From Anaerovoracaceae bacterium (GTDB lineage Bacteria; Bacillota; Clostridia; Peptostreptococcales; Anaerovoracaceae): a DNA stretch of 39,533 nucleotides. This document shows, in pieces, positions 7,223-15,644 of the stretch (within the stretch, counting starts at the first letter, position 1; the number at the start of each line of letters is the position of its first letter). The stretch spans positions 1 to 39,533 of the forward strand of contig JASBYX010000011.1 in NCBI GenBank assembly GCA_029983755.1. Direction: 5' to 3'. The translations under genes were made by a program, and so were the position numbers. The notes under the pieces are model-generated. The model worked only from the letters and a program-made list of their open reading frames with translations. It did no database searches and was not told the DNA's origin.

Positions 7223-9577
7223 CTAAACTAGTGCTTCTTTGAGGGCGTCCTTTGCCTCATCTAAAAGCACAAACTTCAGTTTATTTCTGACGCTTTCAGG
7301 GATTTCTTCGATATCTCTTTCGTTTTCCCTTGGAAGAAGTACTTTCTTGATTCCTGCTCTGTGAGCAGCAAGGACTTTCTCCTTTATTCCTCCAACAGGT
7401 AAAATCTTGCCCCTTAGGGTTATCTCACCTGTCATAGAAACATCGTTTCTGATAGGTTTCTTAGTGAGGGCAGATACCACGGATGTAAACATGGTAACAC
7501 CTGCAGAAGGGCCGTCCTTAGGAACTGCTCCCTCAGGTACGTGAATATGCATGTCCATATTCTTATAGAAATCTTCCTCTACTCCTATCTCCTCAGCAAT
7601 GGATCTAATATAAGTTACAGCCGCCTTTGCAGACTCTTGCATAACATCTCCAAGGTTACCTGTGAGCTGTAGCTTGCCACTTCCCTTTACGCAAGAAGTT
7701 TCTATGGAAAGAGTATCTCCACCCACAGCAGTCCAGGCCATGCCGGTGGCAACACCTATCTGAGCCTTGTCAGAGATAGTGTCATATCTGAACTTTTTCT
7801 TGCCCAGATATTCTTCAAGATCAGATGGGCTGATTCTATAGCTTATGGTAGAAATGTCCTTTTCGTCTTCCCCTGTTCCTGCCTCGGTTACAACCTTCCT
7901 GGCAACTTTTCTGCAGAGGTTTGCAATCTCTCTTTCTAGATTTCTCACACCTGACTCTCTGGTGTAAAAGTTGATCAGATCAGAAATTGTCTTCTTGCTC
8001 AGCTTGAGATTATCCTTAGTTAAACCATGTTCCTTTAGTTTCTTAGGTATCAAATACTTCTGAGCTATCTTGATTTTTTCCTCTTCTGTATATCCTGAAA
8101 CCTCAATAACTTCCATTCTGTCAAGGAGTGGTCTTGGAATAGTATCTATGGTATTTGCTGTTGTTATGAACATTATTTTTGACAAGTCAAAAGGCACATC
8201 CAGGAAATGATCCTTAAATGTGTTGTTCTGCTCCGGATCAAGCACCTCGAGAAGTGCATCTGCAGGGTCACCCTTAAAATCTGCCCCTATTTTGTCAACC
8301 TCGTCAAATAGGAATAGGGGATTATTGGTTCCCACATCCTTTAAGGAAGTAATTATTCTGCCGGGAATTGCACCTATGTAGGTTCTTCTATGGCCTCTTA
8401 TCTCGGCTTCGTCACGAACGCCACCAAGGGACATTCTGACAAACTCCCTTCCCGTTGCACTTGCTATGGATCTTGCTATTGAAGTCTTACCAACCCCCGG
8501 TGGTCCTACCAAGCAGAGAATTGGCCCTTTGATGCCCTTAGACAAATGAACGACCGCCAAGTATTCAAGAATTCTCTCCTTCACTTTGGAAAGACCGTAG
8601 TGATCCCTTTCCAAAATTCTTTCGGCCTTTTTCAGGTCAGCGTTCCCCTTTGAAGAAGTGTTCCACGGAAGTTCCAGGATTGTTTCCACATAGTTTCGGA
8701 TAACGGAGCTTTCCGGGGATGATGGAGGCATCTTTGAATATTTATCAATTTCTCTTTGAACCTTCTTAGTTATAGCCTCATCCAAGTTGAGTTTCTGAAG
8801 CTTTTCGGACCAGTTCTCACTTTCCTTGACCTCGTCACCGATCCCAAGCTCAGACTGGATAACTTTCATCTTCTCCCTAAGGACATATTCTTTCTGATTT
8901 TCATCCATGGACTTTTTCAGATCCTCGGAGATCTGATTTTCCATCTTTGCTATCTCAATCTCTTCGCCGAGAAGAGCTGTGATCTGTGCAAGTCTTTTGT
9001 GAAAATCGCTTTCCTCTAGAATCTTTTGTTTGCTGGTATAGGAAATATCCAACTGGTTGGCTACACAGTCAACTACGAATACCGGATCCTCCGAGGTGAA
9101 AACAAGTCTCGCGGAGTCAGGCTCTCTTAAAGTGAATATCTCTGCGTATTCCATAAATCTAGCTCTGAGGAGTCTGAGCATGGTCTTGTCCTCAAGAGAT
9201 AGATCATCCATTGAAATATCAGTTTTAAGTTCATAAATGGTTGCCGCAAGGTATTCGTCTTCAGAAATTATCTCACCGACCTTTGCCCTTGTAACTCCTT
9301 CAACGAGGACTCTTGCAACGTCCCCATGCATTTTTAGTACCTGCTTAACGTACACCAAAGTACCTATCTCATACATGTCTGCAAAGGTAGGTATCTGAAT
9401 ATCTTCATCTGTTTGTGTGGCCACATACAGCAGCTTGTTTCCTTCAACTGCCTTGTCCAAAGCTCTGAGGGATTTTTCCCTCCCAACATCGAATGTTGTT
9501 ATAGTGCCGGGAAAGGCTGTAACTCCTCTAAGAGCGATACAAGGAAAAACTAATTTGGTATCGTCTTTTTTCTGCAT
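7223..9577 (-). CDS. lon: ATP-dependent protease Lon
   Basis: A 784-residue LonA protease that degrades damaged and regulatory proteins in the cytoplasm. The N-terminal substrate-binding domain (about 1-200) is followed by a coiled region, then the AAA+ module with Walker A GPPGVGKT at residues 358-365 and Walker B LFLFDEVDK near 421-429. The C-terminal serine protease domain has the catalytic serine in GPSAG (S691) and the paired lysine in GGIKEK (K734), matching the E. coli spacing. AAAGGGG precedes the ATG. The gene lies 37 bp after clpX and is followed by ysxC, in an operon headed by tig. No CtsR or CIRCE operator is evident between the genes. Confidence 0.97.
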   Translation of the reverse strand: MQKKDDTKLVFPCIALRGVTAFPGTITTFDVGREKSLRALDKAVEGNKLLYVATQTDEDIQIPTFADMYEIGTLVYVKQVLKMHGDVARVLVEGVTRAKVGEIISEDEYLAATIYELKTDISMDDLSLEDKTMLRLLRARFMEYAEIFTLREPDSARLVFTSEDPVFVVDCVANQLDISYTSKQKILEESDFHKRLAQITALLGEEIEIAKMENQISEDLKKSMDENQKEYVLREKMKVIQSELGIGDEVKESENWSEKLQKLNLDEAITKKVQREIDKYSKMPPSSPESSVIRNYVETILELPWNTSSKGNADLKKAERILERDHYGLSKVKERILEYLAVVHLSKGIKGPILCLVGPPGVGKTSIARSIASATGREFVRMSLGGVRDEAEIRGHRRTYIGAIPGRIITSLKDVGTNNPLFLFDEVDKIGADFKGDPADALLEVLDPEQNNTFKDHFLDVPFDLSKIMFITTANTIDTIPRPLLDRMEVIEVSGYTEEEKIKIAQKYLIPKKLKEHGLTKDNLKLSKKTISDLINFYTRESGVRNLEREIANLCRKVARKVVTEAGTGEDEKDISTISYRISPSDLEEYLGKKKFRYDTISDKAQIGVATGMAWTAVGGDTLSIETSCVKGSGKLQLTGNLGDVMQESAKAAVTYIRSIAEEIGVEEDFYKNMDMHIHVPEGAVPKDGPSAGVTMFTSVVSALTKKPIRNDVSMTGEITLRGKILPVGGIKEKVLAAHRAGIKKVLLPRENERDIEEIPESVRNKLKFVLLDEAKDALKEALV

Positions 9578-9614
9578 CTGTTACCCCTTTCTGTCTTAAT
9601 TATTAATTCTTTAT

Positions 9615-11297
9615 TTATTCTTTATTTATTCTCTCTTCACTCGCAGCAGCTTTCTTCTTATTGCTGCGTGGCTTTCTCTTCTTTATAATTTTAGGCTCTG
9701 CACCCTTTGTCACGGAAGCTTCAGTAATTACACACTCCTTCACGTCCTTCATAGATGGCAGATGGAACATTTGATTTCGCAAAATTCCCTCGAAAATGCT
9801 TCTGAGTCCTCTGGCTCCTGTCTTCCTGTCCATGGCTTTTCTTGCGATTGCCACAAGGGCGTCATCCTCCACAGTAAGCTTGACACCATCCATATCAAAG
9901 AGGCTCTCGTACTGCCTCAAAATAGCATTCTTCGGTTTTGTCATGATGCTGATTAGTGCTTCCTGATCCAGCTCCTCCAAAGGCACCATAACAGGCAGTC
10001 TGCCTATAAATTCTGGGATCAACCCAAAATGGAGCAAGTCCTCCGGCTCAACGTTTTGGAGGATTTCCTTATCGGACAAAATCCTCGTCTTCTTCTCCGT
10101 GTTAAAGCCGATTGTCTTGTCCCCCATCCTCTTCTTTATAACATCCTCAAGACCTGCAAAGGCACCTCCACATATGAACAAAACATTGGTAGTGTCAAAC
10201 TGTATGAACTCCTGATGAGGATGCTTTCGTCCGCCCTGAGGTGGAACGTTCGCAACTGTACCCTCAAGAATTTTCAAAAGAGCTTGCTGCACCCCTTCTC
10301 CCGAGACATCCCTTGTGATAGACGGATTGTCACTCTTGCGAGCTATTTTGTCGATCTCGTCGACATAAATGATTCCCATCTGGGCCCTGTCGATATCGTA
10401 ATCCGCCGCCTGTAAGAGTCGTAGTAGGATATTCTCCACGTCTTCTCCAACGTAACCGGCTTCCGTAAGTGCTGTGGCATCTGCGATTGCAAATGGCACG
10501 TCTAGGAGCCTAGCCAGGGTCTGAGCCAAAAGAGTTTTTCCGGATCCCGTCGGTCCGAACATGACGATGTTGCTCTTCTGGAGTTCAACCATGTCATTTC
10601 CTGAATTGTTTTCCATGTACAAAATACGTTTGTAGTGGTTGTAAACGGCTACGGCTAAGGTTTTCTTGGCCTCTTCCTGGCCTATGACATATTCGCTGAG
10701 AGCTTCAAAAATCTCCTCAGGAGTTTTAAGTTCCGGCCTTTCCTCGGCCTTAACTTCCATTCCGAGATGTACATATCCGTTTCCGGACCCTATATTTTGA
10801 TTGTATTCTCCAAGTCCAATTGAACGGAAGAACTCTGCCATCTCAGGGTTCATCTCTCCAAATATATTTCCAGTCCCTCCGCCTTTGTTTGAAGCCCCGG
10901 CGTTCAATATGTTTGGATTTCTCCTGTGATCATACATGTAGTCAATGTCACCCGGTTCCAGCCCATCAATTAACGAATAATCATCATCGTATTCTTCATC
11001 ATCGTCTTCAAAGTCGTCATCACCTTCATCCATGTTGTAGCTGTCTATGAATTTTCGATATTCTTCCATAGACCTTTTGTCGTATTCTTTGTCATCCAGT
11101 TCCTTGATTACTGCATCGTCATTTTCTCTTCCGGCCTTTATGGTGTCACCAAGACAACTAGAGCAAATATATGCATCTCCTCTTCCGTATAGGGCGTCAA
11201 CCTCTTCCCTACGCTTCCCACAGAAGCTGCACACTTGCTCTTTGCTTTCTGATTTCATTTTTAAATCTTTTTCCTTCTTATCCTTGGAATCTGCCAT
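9615..11297 (-). CDS. clpX: ClpX unfoldase with an unusually long acidic linker
   Basis: The ATPase subunit of ClpXP. The N-terminal zinc-binding domain has cysteines C23, C26, C45 and C48. The AAA+ core starts near residue 190 (KTPEEIFEALSEYVIGQEEA), with Walker A GPTGSGKT at 248-255, the IYVDEIDKIARK Walker B, and the IGF loop (in DKTIGFNTE) that docks ClpP. At 560 residues it is about 140 longer than typical ClpX (about 420). The excess lies mainly between zinc finger and core: residues about 60-185 are Asp/Glu-rich (a run of acidic residues at 91-106), then Gly/Asn-rich. The C-terminus ends in a Lys/Arg-rich tail. AAGGAGA precedes the ATG; the gene is 8 bp from clpP. Confidence 0.95.
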   Translation of the reverse strand: MADSKDKKEKDLKMKSESKEQVCSFCGKRREEVDALYGRGDAYICSSCLGDTIKAGRENDDAVIKELDDKEYDKRSMEEYRKFIDSYNMDEGDDDFEDDDEEYDDDYSLIDGLEPGDIDYMYDHRRNPNILNAGASNKGGGTGNIFGEMNPEMAEFFRSIGLGEYNQNIGSGNGYVHLGMEVKAEERPELKTPEEIFEALSEYVIGQEEAKKTLAVAVYNHYKRILYMENNSGNDMVELQKSNIVMFGPTGSGKTLLAQTLARLLDVPFAIADATALTEAGYVGEDVENILLRLLQAADYDIDRAQMGIIYVDEIDKIARKSDNPSITRDVSGEGVQQALLKILEGTVANVPPQGGRKHPHQEFIQFDTTNVLFICGGAFAGLEDVIKKRMGDKTIGFNTEKKTRILSDKEILQNVEPEDLLHFGLIPEFIGRLPVMVPLEELDQEALISIMTKPKNAILRQYESLFDMDGVKLTVEDDALVAIARKAMDRKTGARGLRSIFEGILRNQMFHLPSMKDVKECVITEASVTKGAEPKIIKKRKPRSNKKKAAASEERINKE

Positions 11298-11305
11298 TCT
11301 TCTCC

Positions 11306-11884
11306 TTATTTTCCAATTACCTTGTCGATTAGGCCATAGGCTTTAGCCTGTTCAGAATCCATGAAATTATCCCTGTCTGTATCTCTTTCTATAGTCTCAA
11401 GACTCTGCCCTGTGTTTGAGGCGAGGATTTGATTGAGCTTTTCCCTAGTTTTTAGGATCCAATCAGCATGTATCTTGATATCCTGCGCCTGCCCCCTAGC
11501 TCCTCCAAGTGGCTGGTGAATCATGATTTCCGCATTCGGTAGGGCATATCGCTTGCCTTTGGCTCCTGCAGAGAGGAGCACTGCACCCATGCTGGCAGCC
11601 ATACCGATACAGATTGTTGACACATCAGGTTTGATGTAATTCATGGTATCATAAATTGCTAGCCCGGCTGTCACAGAACCGCCCGGGCTATTGATGTATA
11701 GTGATATATCTTTTTCAGGATCTTCTGCTTCAAGGTGAAGAAGCTGCATGGTCACAAGGCTTGCCACGTGATCATCAATCTCTTCCCCTAGGAAGATAAT
11801 CCTATCTTTGAGCAGGCGGGAGTAGATGTCATATGACCTTTCTCCCTTCCCTGTCTGTTCAATTACATATGGTACTAAAGCCAT
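11306..11884 (-). CDS. clpP: ATP-dependent Clp protease proteolytic subunit ClpP
   Basis: A 192-residue serine peptidase forming the proteolytic chamber of ClpXP/ClpCP. The catalytic triad is visible as S98 (GMAASMGAV), H123 (MIHQPLGG) and D172 (RDTDRD..). The N-terminal MALVPYVIEQTGKGERSYDIYSRLL is the classic axial-loop start. The ATG overlaps the stop codon of tig (TAATG), implying translational coupling, and clpX follows after 8 bp. A complete, ordinary member of the family. Confidence 0.97.
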   Translation of the reverse strand: MALVPYVIEQTGKGERSYDIYSRLLKDRIIFLGEEIDDHVASLVTMQLLHLEAEDPEKDISLYINSPGGSVTAGLAIYDTMNYIKPDVSTICIGMAASMGAVLLSAGAKGKRYALPNAEIMIHQPLGGARGQAQDIKIHADWILKTREKLNQILASNTGQSLETIERDTDRDNFMDSEQAKAYGLIDKVIGK

Positions 11885-13326
11885 TATTTATCCTCTTTTG
11901 CCTTTGCTTCTTTTTCATCCTTTGGCTTGTCAGACTTTTTTTCATCTTTAGATTCTTTTGCAACTTTAGAATCGTTTTTCTCCTCTGATTCTTTCTTTGC
12001 ATCCTCAGCCTTGATTTCAACAGGATCGATCTTCTTCGGTTCAACTTCAGTAACCTTTGCCTTATCATATAGAAGGTCAACCACCTTGCTCAACTGAATA
12101 TCTTTTTGGAAGTATGTCAGGTTCTCTACACCGATCATCTGTCTGATCTCCTCAACATCCTTCTTGTATGCATCTGCAATCTTCTTGAGTTCAGCCTCCA
12201 TCTCCTCTTCAGAAACTTCAATTCCTTCCTTGTCGATGATTGACATGAGTACAATTCTTGTACCTACCTTGTTTGCAGCATCTTCTCTCAGATCCTTTCG
12301 GAACTCAGCCATGTCCTTACCCATGTACTGTAGATAGTTTTCTACTGTGAGACCCTGGTATGAAAGCTGCTGACCGATTTCCTGAATCATTCTGCTGATT
12401 TCATCCTCAACCATTACATCAGGAACATCTACAGGGTTGTTCTCATAAACCTTGGAGACAACCGCATCCTTGGCTCTACTTACTACCATATTCTTTGCAT
12501 TCTCAAGCTGCTTGTTCTTAATATCGTCTTTTAGCTCATCCACTGTGTCAAATTCGCTTACATCTTTAACGAATTCATCATCCAGCTTAGGAAGCTCTTC
12601 TTCCTTAACCTCGTGAATTAGGCACTCGAATGTTGCATCCTTACCTGCCAGTTCCTCTGTGTATGCTTCAGGGAATGTAACTTCTACATTCTTGGATTCT
12701 CCAGCTTTCAGGCCCTCAAGCTGCTCTTCAAACCCTGGAATAAACATTCCTGATCCAAGTTTAAGCTCATGCCTTTCAGCTGTGCCCCCTTCAAACTGCT
12801 CTCCGTCAACAAAACCCTTGAAGTCGAAGATTACAGTATCTCCCTTCTTGGATGCTCTATCAACTGTAACCATTCTGGCGTTTCTCTTAAGCATGTTGTC
12901 GATTTCAGCTTGAACGCTCTCATCGCTCACCTGAGGCTTCTCCTGTTCCACTTCAACTCCCATGTAGTCCTTAACTTCAACTACAGGATATACAGGCACC
13001 GAAATGGTTATTGTCATAGGCTTACCCTTACCGATCTCACTGAATTCAGCAGCCGGACTGTCGATAATGTCAAGGTCAAGCTCTTCCACAGCCTTCAGAT
13101 AGTTCTGCTGGAAAAGCTGGTTGACAGCTTCCTCAAAGAAAACACCCTCTCCATAATGCTTTTCAATTATGCTCCTTGGAGCCTTTCCCTTCCTGAAACC
13201 GTCTATTGAAAACTGATCCTTCGTAGCCTTGTATGCATCGATACAAGCCTGATCGAACTCTTCAGCTGTAAACTCCATTGTGAACTTAGCCACATTCTTT
13301 TCTTTTGATACTAGGTTTGCTTTCAT
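11884..13326 (-). CDS. tig: Trigger factor (ribosome-associated chaperone, PPIase)
   Basis: A 480-residue trigger factor. The N-terminal ribosome-binding domain carries the signature GFRKGKAPRSIIEKHYG (residues about 44-60). The FKBP-type PPIase domain follows at about 150-245 (GDTVIFDFKGFVDGEQFEGG, then FIPGFEEQLEGLKAGE), then the helical chaperone domain. The last 55 or so residues are an extra Lys/Glu-rich low-complexity tail, making it longer than the usual 430. GGGAGGAAA lies before the ATG, and a TGATATAAT extended -10 box lies about 35 bp upstream. It heads the tig-clpP-clpX-lon-ysxC operon, linking nascent-chain folding with proteolysis. Confidence 0.96.
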   Translation of the reverse strand: MKANLVSKEKNVAKFTMEFTAEEFDQACIDAYKATKDQFSIDGFRKGKAPRSIIEKHYGEGVFFEEAVNQLFQQNYLKAVEELDLDIIDSPAAEFSEIGKGKPMTITISVPVYPVVEVKDYMGVEVEQEKPQVSDESVQAEIDNMLKRNARMVTVDRASKKGDTVIFDFKGFVDGEQFEGGTAERHELKLGSGMFIPGFEEQLEGLKAGESKNVEVTFPEAYTEELAGKDATFECLIHEVKEEELPKLDDEFVKDVSEFDTVDELKDDIKNKQLENAKNMVVSRAKDAVVSKVYENNPVDVPDVMVEDEISRMIQEIGQQLSYQGLTVENYLQYMGKDMAEFRKDLREDAANKVGTRIVLMSIIDKEGIEVSEEEMEAELKKIADAYKKDVEEIRQMIGVENLTYFQKDIQLSKVVDLLYDKAKVTEVEPKKIDPVEIKAEDAKKESEEKNDSKVAKESKDEKKSDKPKDEKEAKAKEDK

Positions 13327-13360
13327 TATTTAAATTTCCTCCCAAAATTAAGTCTAATTA

Positions 13361-13369
13361 ATTATATCA
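13361..13369 (-). promoter_or_regulatory. Extended -10 promoter for the tig-clpPX-lon operon
   Basis: On the minus strand TGATATAAT occurs at 13369-13361, a perfect extended -10 (TGN TATAAT), about 35 bp upstream of the tig ATG. No good -35 is seen at 17 bp, which extended -10 promoters tolerate. A second TATAAT lies at 13426-13421, with TTTACT 17 bp further upstream. Assignment is by motif only. Confidence 0.5.
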
Positions 13370-13438
13370 CCCGTCAAAGTCCCATATTTGCAAGGGCTGT
13401 TCGAGCATAGAATGCATATTATTATACAATTTTTGGCT

Positions 13439-14167
13439 CTAAAAGTAAAGTTCCATGCCCCTTTGATATTTGGAAATATCATTAGGTATCAAATCGAATT
13501 TCTTAGCAAGAAAATCCGCCACATATTTAAGATCATCCACATTGCCCTCTCTAAATTCAATTTCAACCTCAGAAATTTTGCGACTTGGATGGACTTGCTT
13601 AAGTATATCCATTGTAGTTGTATTCCCATCAGCCTCCGCAAATAGTTTGCTTATCTTTCTATCCTCTTCCCCGACAATTCCTTCATTTTTTACATAAAAT
13701 CCATTGTCAAGGGATACTTCGATTGTGCTCATGCCATGGTCTACCAAAATGATTACCCTGTGGACAACGGTAACGAAAAGTTCCTCAAGTCCCTCTCTTT
13801 CAGCCTCTGCAAATCTTCTGTAGATGTCAGGATCAAGTTTATCGAAGGGAATAGGCCCATTTCCTAATTCAAATTCCACCTCAGATCTTGCATGAAGACC
13901 GCCCTCAGCATTGCCGCCCCATTTAAAGGACAGAATGTTCCTTCTGTGCCAAGATCCGTCCACGTTGTGAAACTCCAACCTGTCCCTAACAGCAATTTTC
14001 TCCTTACGAAGTGACCCGGTGATGCTGTCAAGGTATTTTGTGACAATATCCCTAAAAATAATTTCTGAAACCCTTATCTCTTTGTTGGCTTCCAGGGCAT
14101 CCACGAAACTCCTGATATCGCTTTCTTCCACGCCATCTTTATACAAAAACTTGTATTCAACCTCCAT
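13439..14167 (-). CDS. CYTH-domain phosphohydrolase (triphosphate tunnel-like)
   Basis: A 242-residue soluble protein. It starts with the CYTH/TTM family signature ExExK (E2, E4, K6) and contains alternating strand patterns with paired charged residues: VRDRLEFH (about 81-88), EVEFELG, HRVIILVD, TIEVSLDNG, and EVEIEFREG near residue 200. Family members bind triphosphates in a beta tunnel with metal; known activities include inorganic triphosphatase, thiamine triphosphatase and adenylate cyclase, and the sequence does not decide between them. The gene is transcribed towards tig and diverges from deoC. The first two thirds are more divergent than usual, so the call rests mainly on ExExK and the strand pattern. 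Confidence 0.65.
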   Translation of the reverse strand: MEVEYKFLYKDGVEESDIRSFVDALEANKEIRVSEIIFRDIVTKYLDSITGSLRKEKIAVRDRLEFHNVDGSWHRRNILSFKWGGNAEGGLHARSEVEFELGNGPIPFDKLDPDIYRRFAEAEREGLEELFVTVVHRVIILVDHGMSTIEVSLDNGFYVKNEGIVGEEDRKISKLFAEADGNTTTMDILKQVHPSRKISEVEIEFREGNVDDLKYVADFLAKKFDLIPNDISKYQRGMELYF

Positions 14168-14201
14168 GGGCTCTCCTTCCCTACACTTTTACAAGATCAT
14201 A

Positions 14202-14214
14202 TGATATAATTATA
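14202..14214. promoter_or_regulatory. Back-to-back -10 boxes for CYTH gene and deoC
   Basis: The palindrome TATAATTATA at 14205-14214 forms a -10 on both strands: TGATATAAT on the plus strand (14202-14210, toward deoC) and TGGTATAAT on the minus strand (14217-14209, toward the CYTH gene). Both carry the TGN extension and neither has a strong -35. RNA polymerase could not occupy both at once, so the two promoters should compete. Confidence 0.5.
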
Positions 14215-14283
14215 CCACAAAAAAGCTTTTTCTATCATGAGTTGAAAGGAGTGGCTCCGGGCTCGCCGGGGCGAAATTGGACG

Positions 14284-14991
14284 ATGAACGAACTGAAATT
14301 GAACGAACAGAAATTGAATAAATATTTTGACCATACACTTTTGAAGCCTGAGGCAACGCCTGACCAGATCGATGCTTTGTGCAGGGAAGCAATTGAAGGG
14401 GCCTTTTATTCCGTGTGCGTGAATTCATGCTATGTTCCAAGGGTTTCAAAGGCTCTCTCAGGAAGCGATGTTAAGACCTGTGCAGTTGTAGGGTTTCCTT
14501 TAGGAGCATGCTCCACTGAGACTAAGGTTTTCGAAACAAAATACGTTTGCCGCGAGGGTGCTCACGAGGTTGACATGGTTCTCAATGTGGGGATGCTGAG
14601 GGCGAAGGAATACGACTTCGTTGGTAATGATATTTCCGGGGTCGTAAAGGCTGCACATGATGCAGGTTCTAAGGTTAAGGTTATCCTGGAGACTTGTCTT
14701 CTTTCGAATGATGAGATCGTAAAGGCTTGCGAGCTTTCTAGGGAAGCCGGTGCTGACTTTGTGAAGACATCCACCGGTTTTAACTCAGGTGGAGCAACTG
14801 TGGAAGATGTTAAGCTGATGAAGGAGACAGTGGGAGATGCTTTGAAAGTTAAGGCTTCCGGCGGCATCAGGGATCTTAAAACAGTTATTGCTATGATCCA
14901 AGCAGGTGCCGATAGAATCGGAGCAAGTGCCGGCGTGAAAATTATGGAAGAGGCAAAACAGGAAGGTATCGCTACAGGAAGGGAACGTTAA
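14284..14991 (+). CDS. deoC: Deoxyribose-phosphate aldolase
   Basis: DERA splits 2-deoxyribose-5-phosphate into glyceraldehyde-3-phosphate and acetaldehyde in nucleoside catabolism. From the ATG at 14284 the protein has 235 residues. The Schiff-base lysine is K161 in DFVKTSTGF, the activating lysine K190 in VKASGGIRD, and the proton-relay aspartate is in HEVDMVLNVG (D97). An in-frame TTG at 14242 and GTG at 14251 would add 11-14 residues, but AAAGGAG at 14245-14251 overlaps them. It is also about 33 bp from the ATG, so the start is uncertain. The N-terminal LKLNEQKLN comes from a 15-bp tandem duplication (14286-14315). TAATG overlap couples it to the Crp/Fnr gene. Confidence 0.93.
   Translation: MNELKLNEQKLNKYFDHTLLKPEATPDQIDALCREAIEGAFYSVCVNSCYVPRVSKALSGSDVKTCAVVGFPLGACSTETKVFETKYVCREGAHEVDMVLNVGMLRAKEYDFVGNDISGVVKAAHDAGSKVKVILETCLLSNDEIVKACELSREAGADFVKTSTGFNSGGATVEDVKLMKETVGDALKVKASGGIRDLKTVIAMIQAGADRIGASAGVKIMEEAKQEGIATGRER
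14286..14315 (+). repeat. 15-bp tandem duplication at the deoC start
   Basis: GAACGAACTGAAATT (14286-14300) is followed directly by GAACGAACAGAAATT (14301-14315), 14 of 15 bases identical. It encodes the repeated peptide NEL/QKLN ahead of the conserved FDHTLLKPEAT start of the enzyme, so the extra residues are outside the catalytic barrel. Confidence 0.8.
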
Positions 14992-15638
14992 TGGATAAAA
15001 GGCAGATTCTGTATCACATTTCCCCTGAGAGTCTGGACAAAATGATCCCCTGCTTCAAGCCTGTCTATAAGAAGTACTTGGCAGGGGAAACTATTATTTC
15101 TTATACCTACGATCACGTGGGTCAAGTTGCTGTACTCAGAAAAGGGTCCGCAAAGTTGGAAATTCTGAACTCCGACGGAGAAACCTTTCTTCTGGAGCAT
15201 TATTTCAGTGGTGATATTTTTGGTGAGTTTTTTTCACTTCCCATAGATAATTACGAATACCTTGTTACTGCCCTTGAGGATTCCGAGGTGGTTTACATCG
15301 ATTACGAGCACATCATTAAGCCCTGTGAAAACCTATGCGAGCACCATAGCCAGCTCATCAGCAATCTCTTTATCATGAGTGCTCAAAAATCCCAGGAGCT
15401 TTCTCTTCACATTTCCATCCTCGGTCAATCCAGCACCAGAAGCAAACTCCTTGCCTATCTTAAGTACATCTCCGGGGTCTCTTCAGTTGACGCCGAGGGC
15501 TTTTTCACCATCCCAATGAAGCTCACTGATCTTGCAAAGTACCTTCACGTTGATAGGAGTGCCATGATGCGAGAAATCCGCCAGATGAAGGCTGACGGAT
15601 TGATTGAAGGCAAAAATAGGAAGTTTAAGCTGAAGTAG
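14991..15638 (+). CDS. Crp/Fnr-family transcriptional regulator
   Basis: A 215-residue regulator. The N-terminal cyclic-nucleotide-type sensor barrel (about 15-115) is recognisable from GQVAVLRKGSAKLEILNSDGETFLLEHYFSGDIFGEF. A dimer helix follows, then a C-terminal winged helix (about 165-205) with LTDLAKYLHVDRSAMMREIRQMKADGLIE. There is no N-terminal Cys cluster like that of oxygen-sensing FNR, and the cAMP-binding residues are not conserved, so the ligand is unknown. It overlaps deoC by one base (TAATG) and may regulate it. The stop lies 6 bp from the end of the convergent aminotransferase gene, with no room for separate terminators. Confidence 0.88.
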   Translation: MDKRQILYHISPESLDKMIPCFKPVYKKYLAGETIISYTYDHVGQVAVLRKGSAKLEILNSDGETFLLEHYFSGDIFGEFFSLPIDNYEYLVTALEDSEVVYIDYEHIIKPCENLCEHHSQLISNLFIMSAQKSQELSLHISILGQSSTRSKLLAYLKYISGVSSVDAEGFFTIPMKLTDLAKYLHVDRSAMMREIRQMKADGLIEGKNRKFKLK

Positions 15639-15644
15639 ATCTTA

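Noticed and set aside
14242..14283. TTG or GTG start for deoC giving 11-14 extra residues
   Set aside because: The added residues (MKGVAPGSPGRNWT) are unlike DeoC proteins and the ribosome binding site would overlap these codons. The ATG is preferred although its own spacing is poor.
14991..15638. Oxygen-sensing FNR identity for the Crp/Fnr regulator
   Set aside because: The N-terminal cysteine cluster needed for an iron-sulfur cluster is missing; the cysteines present are scattered.
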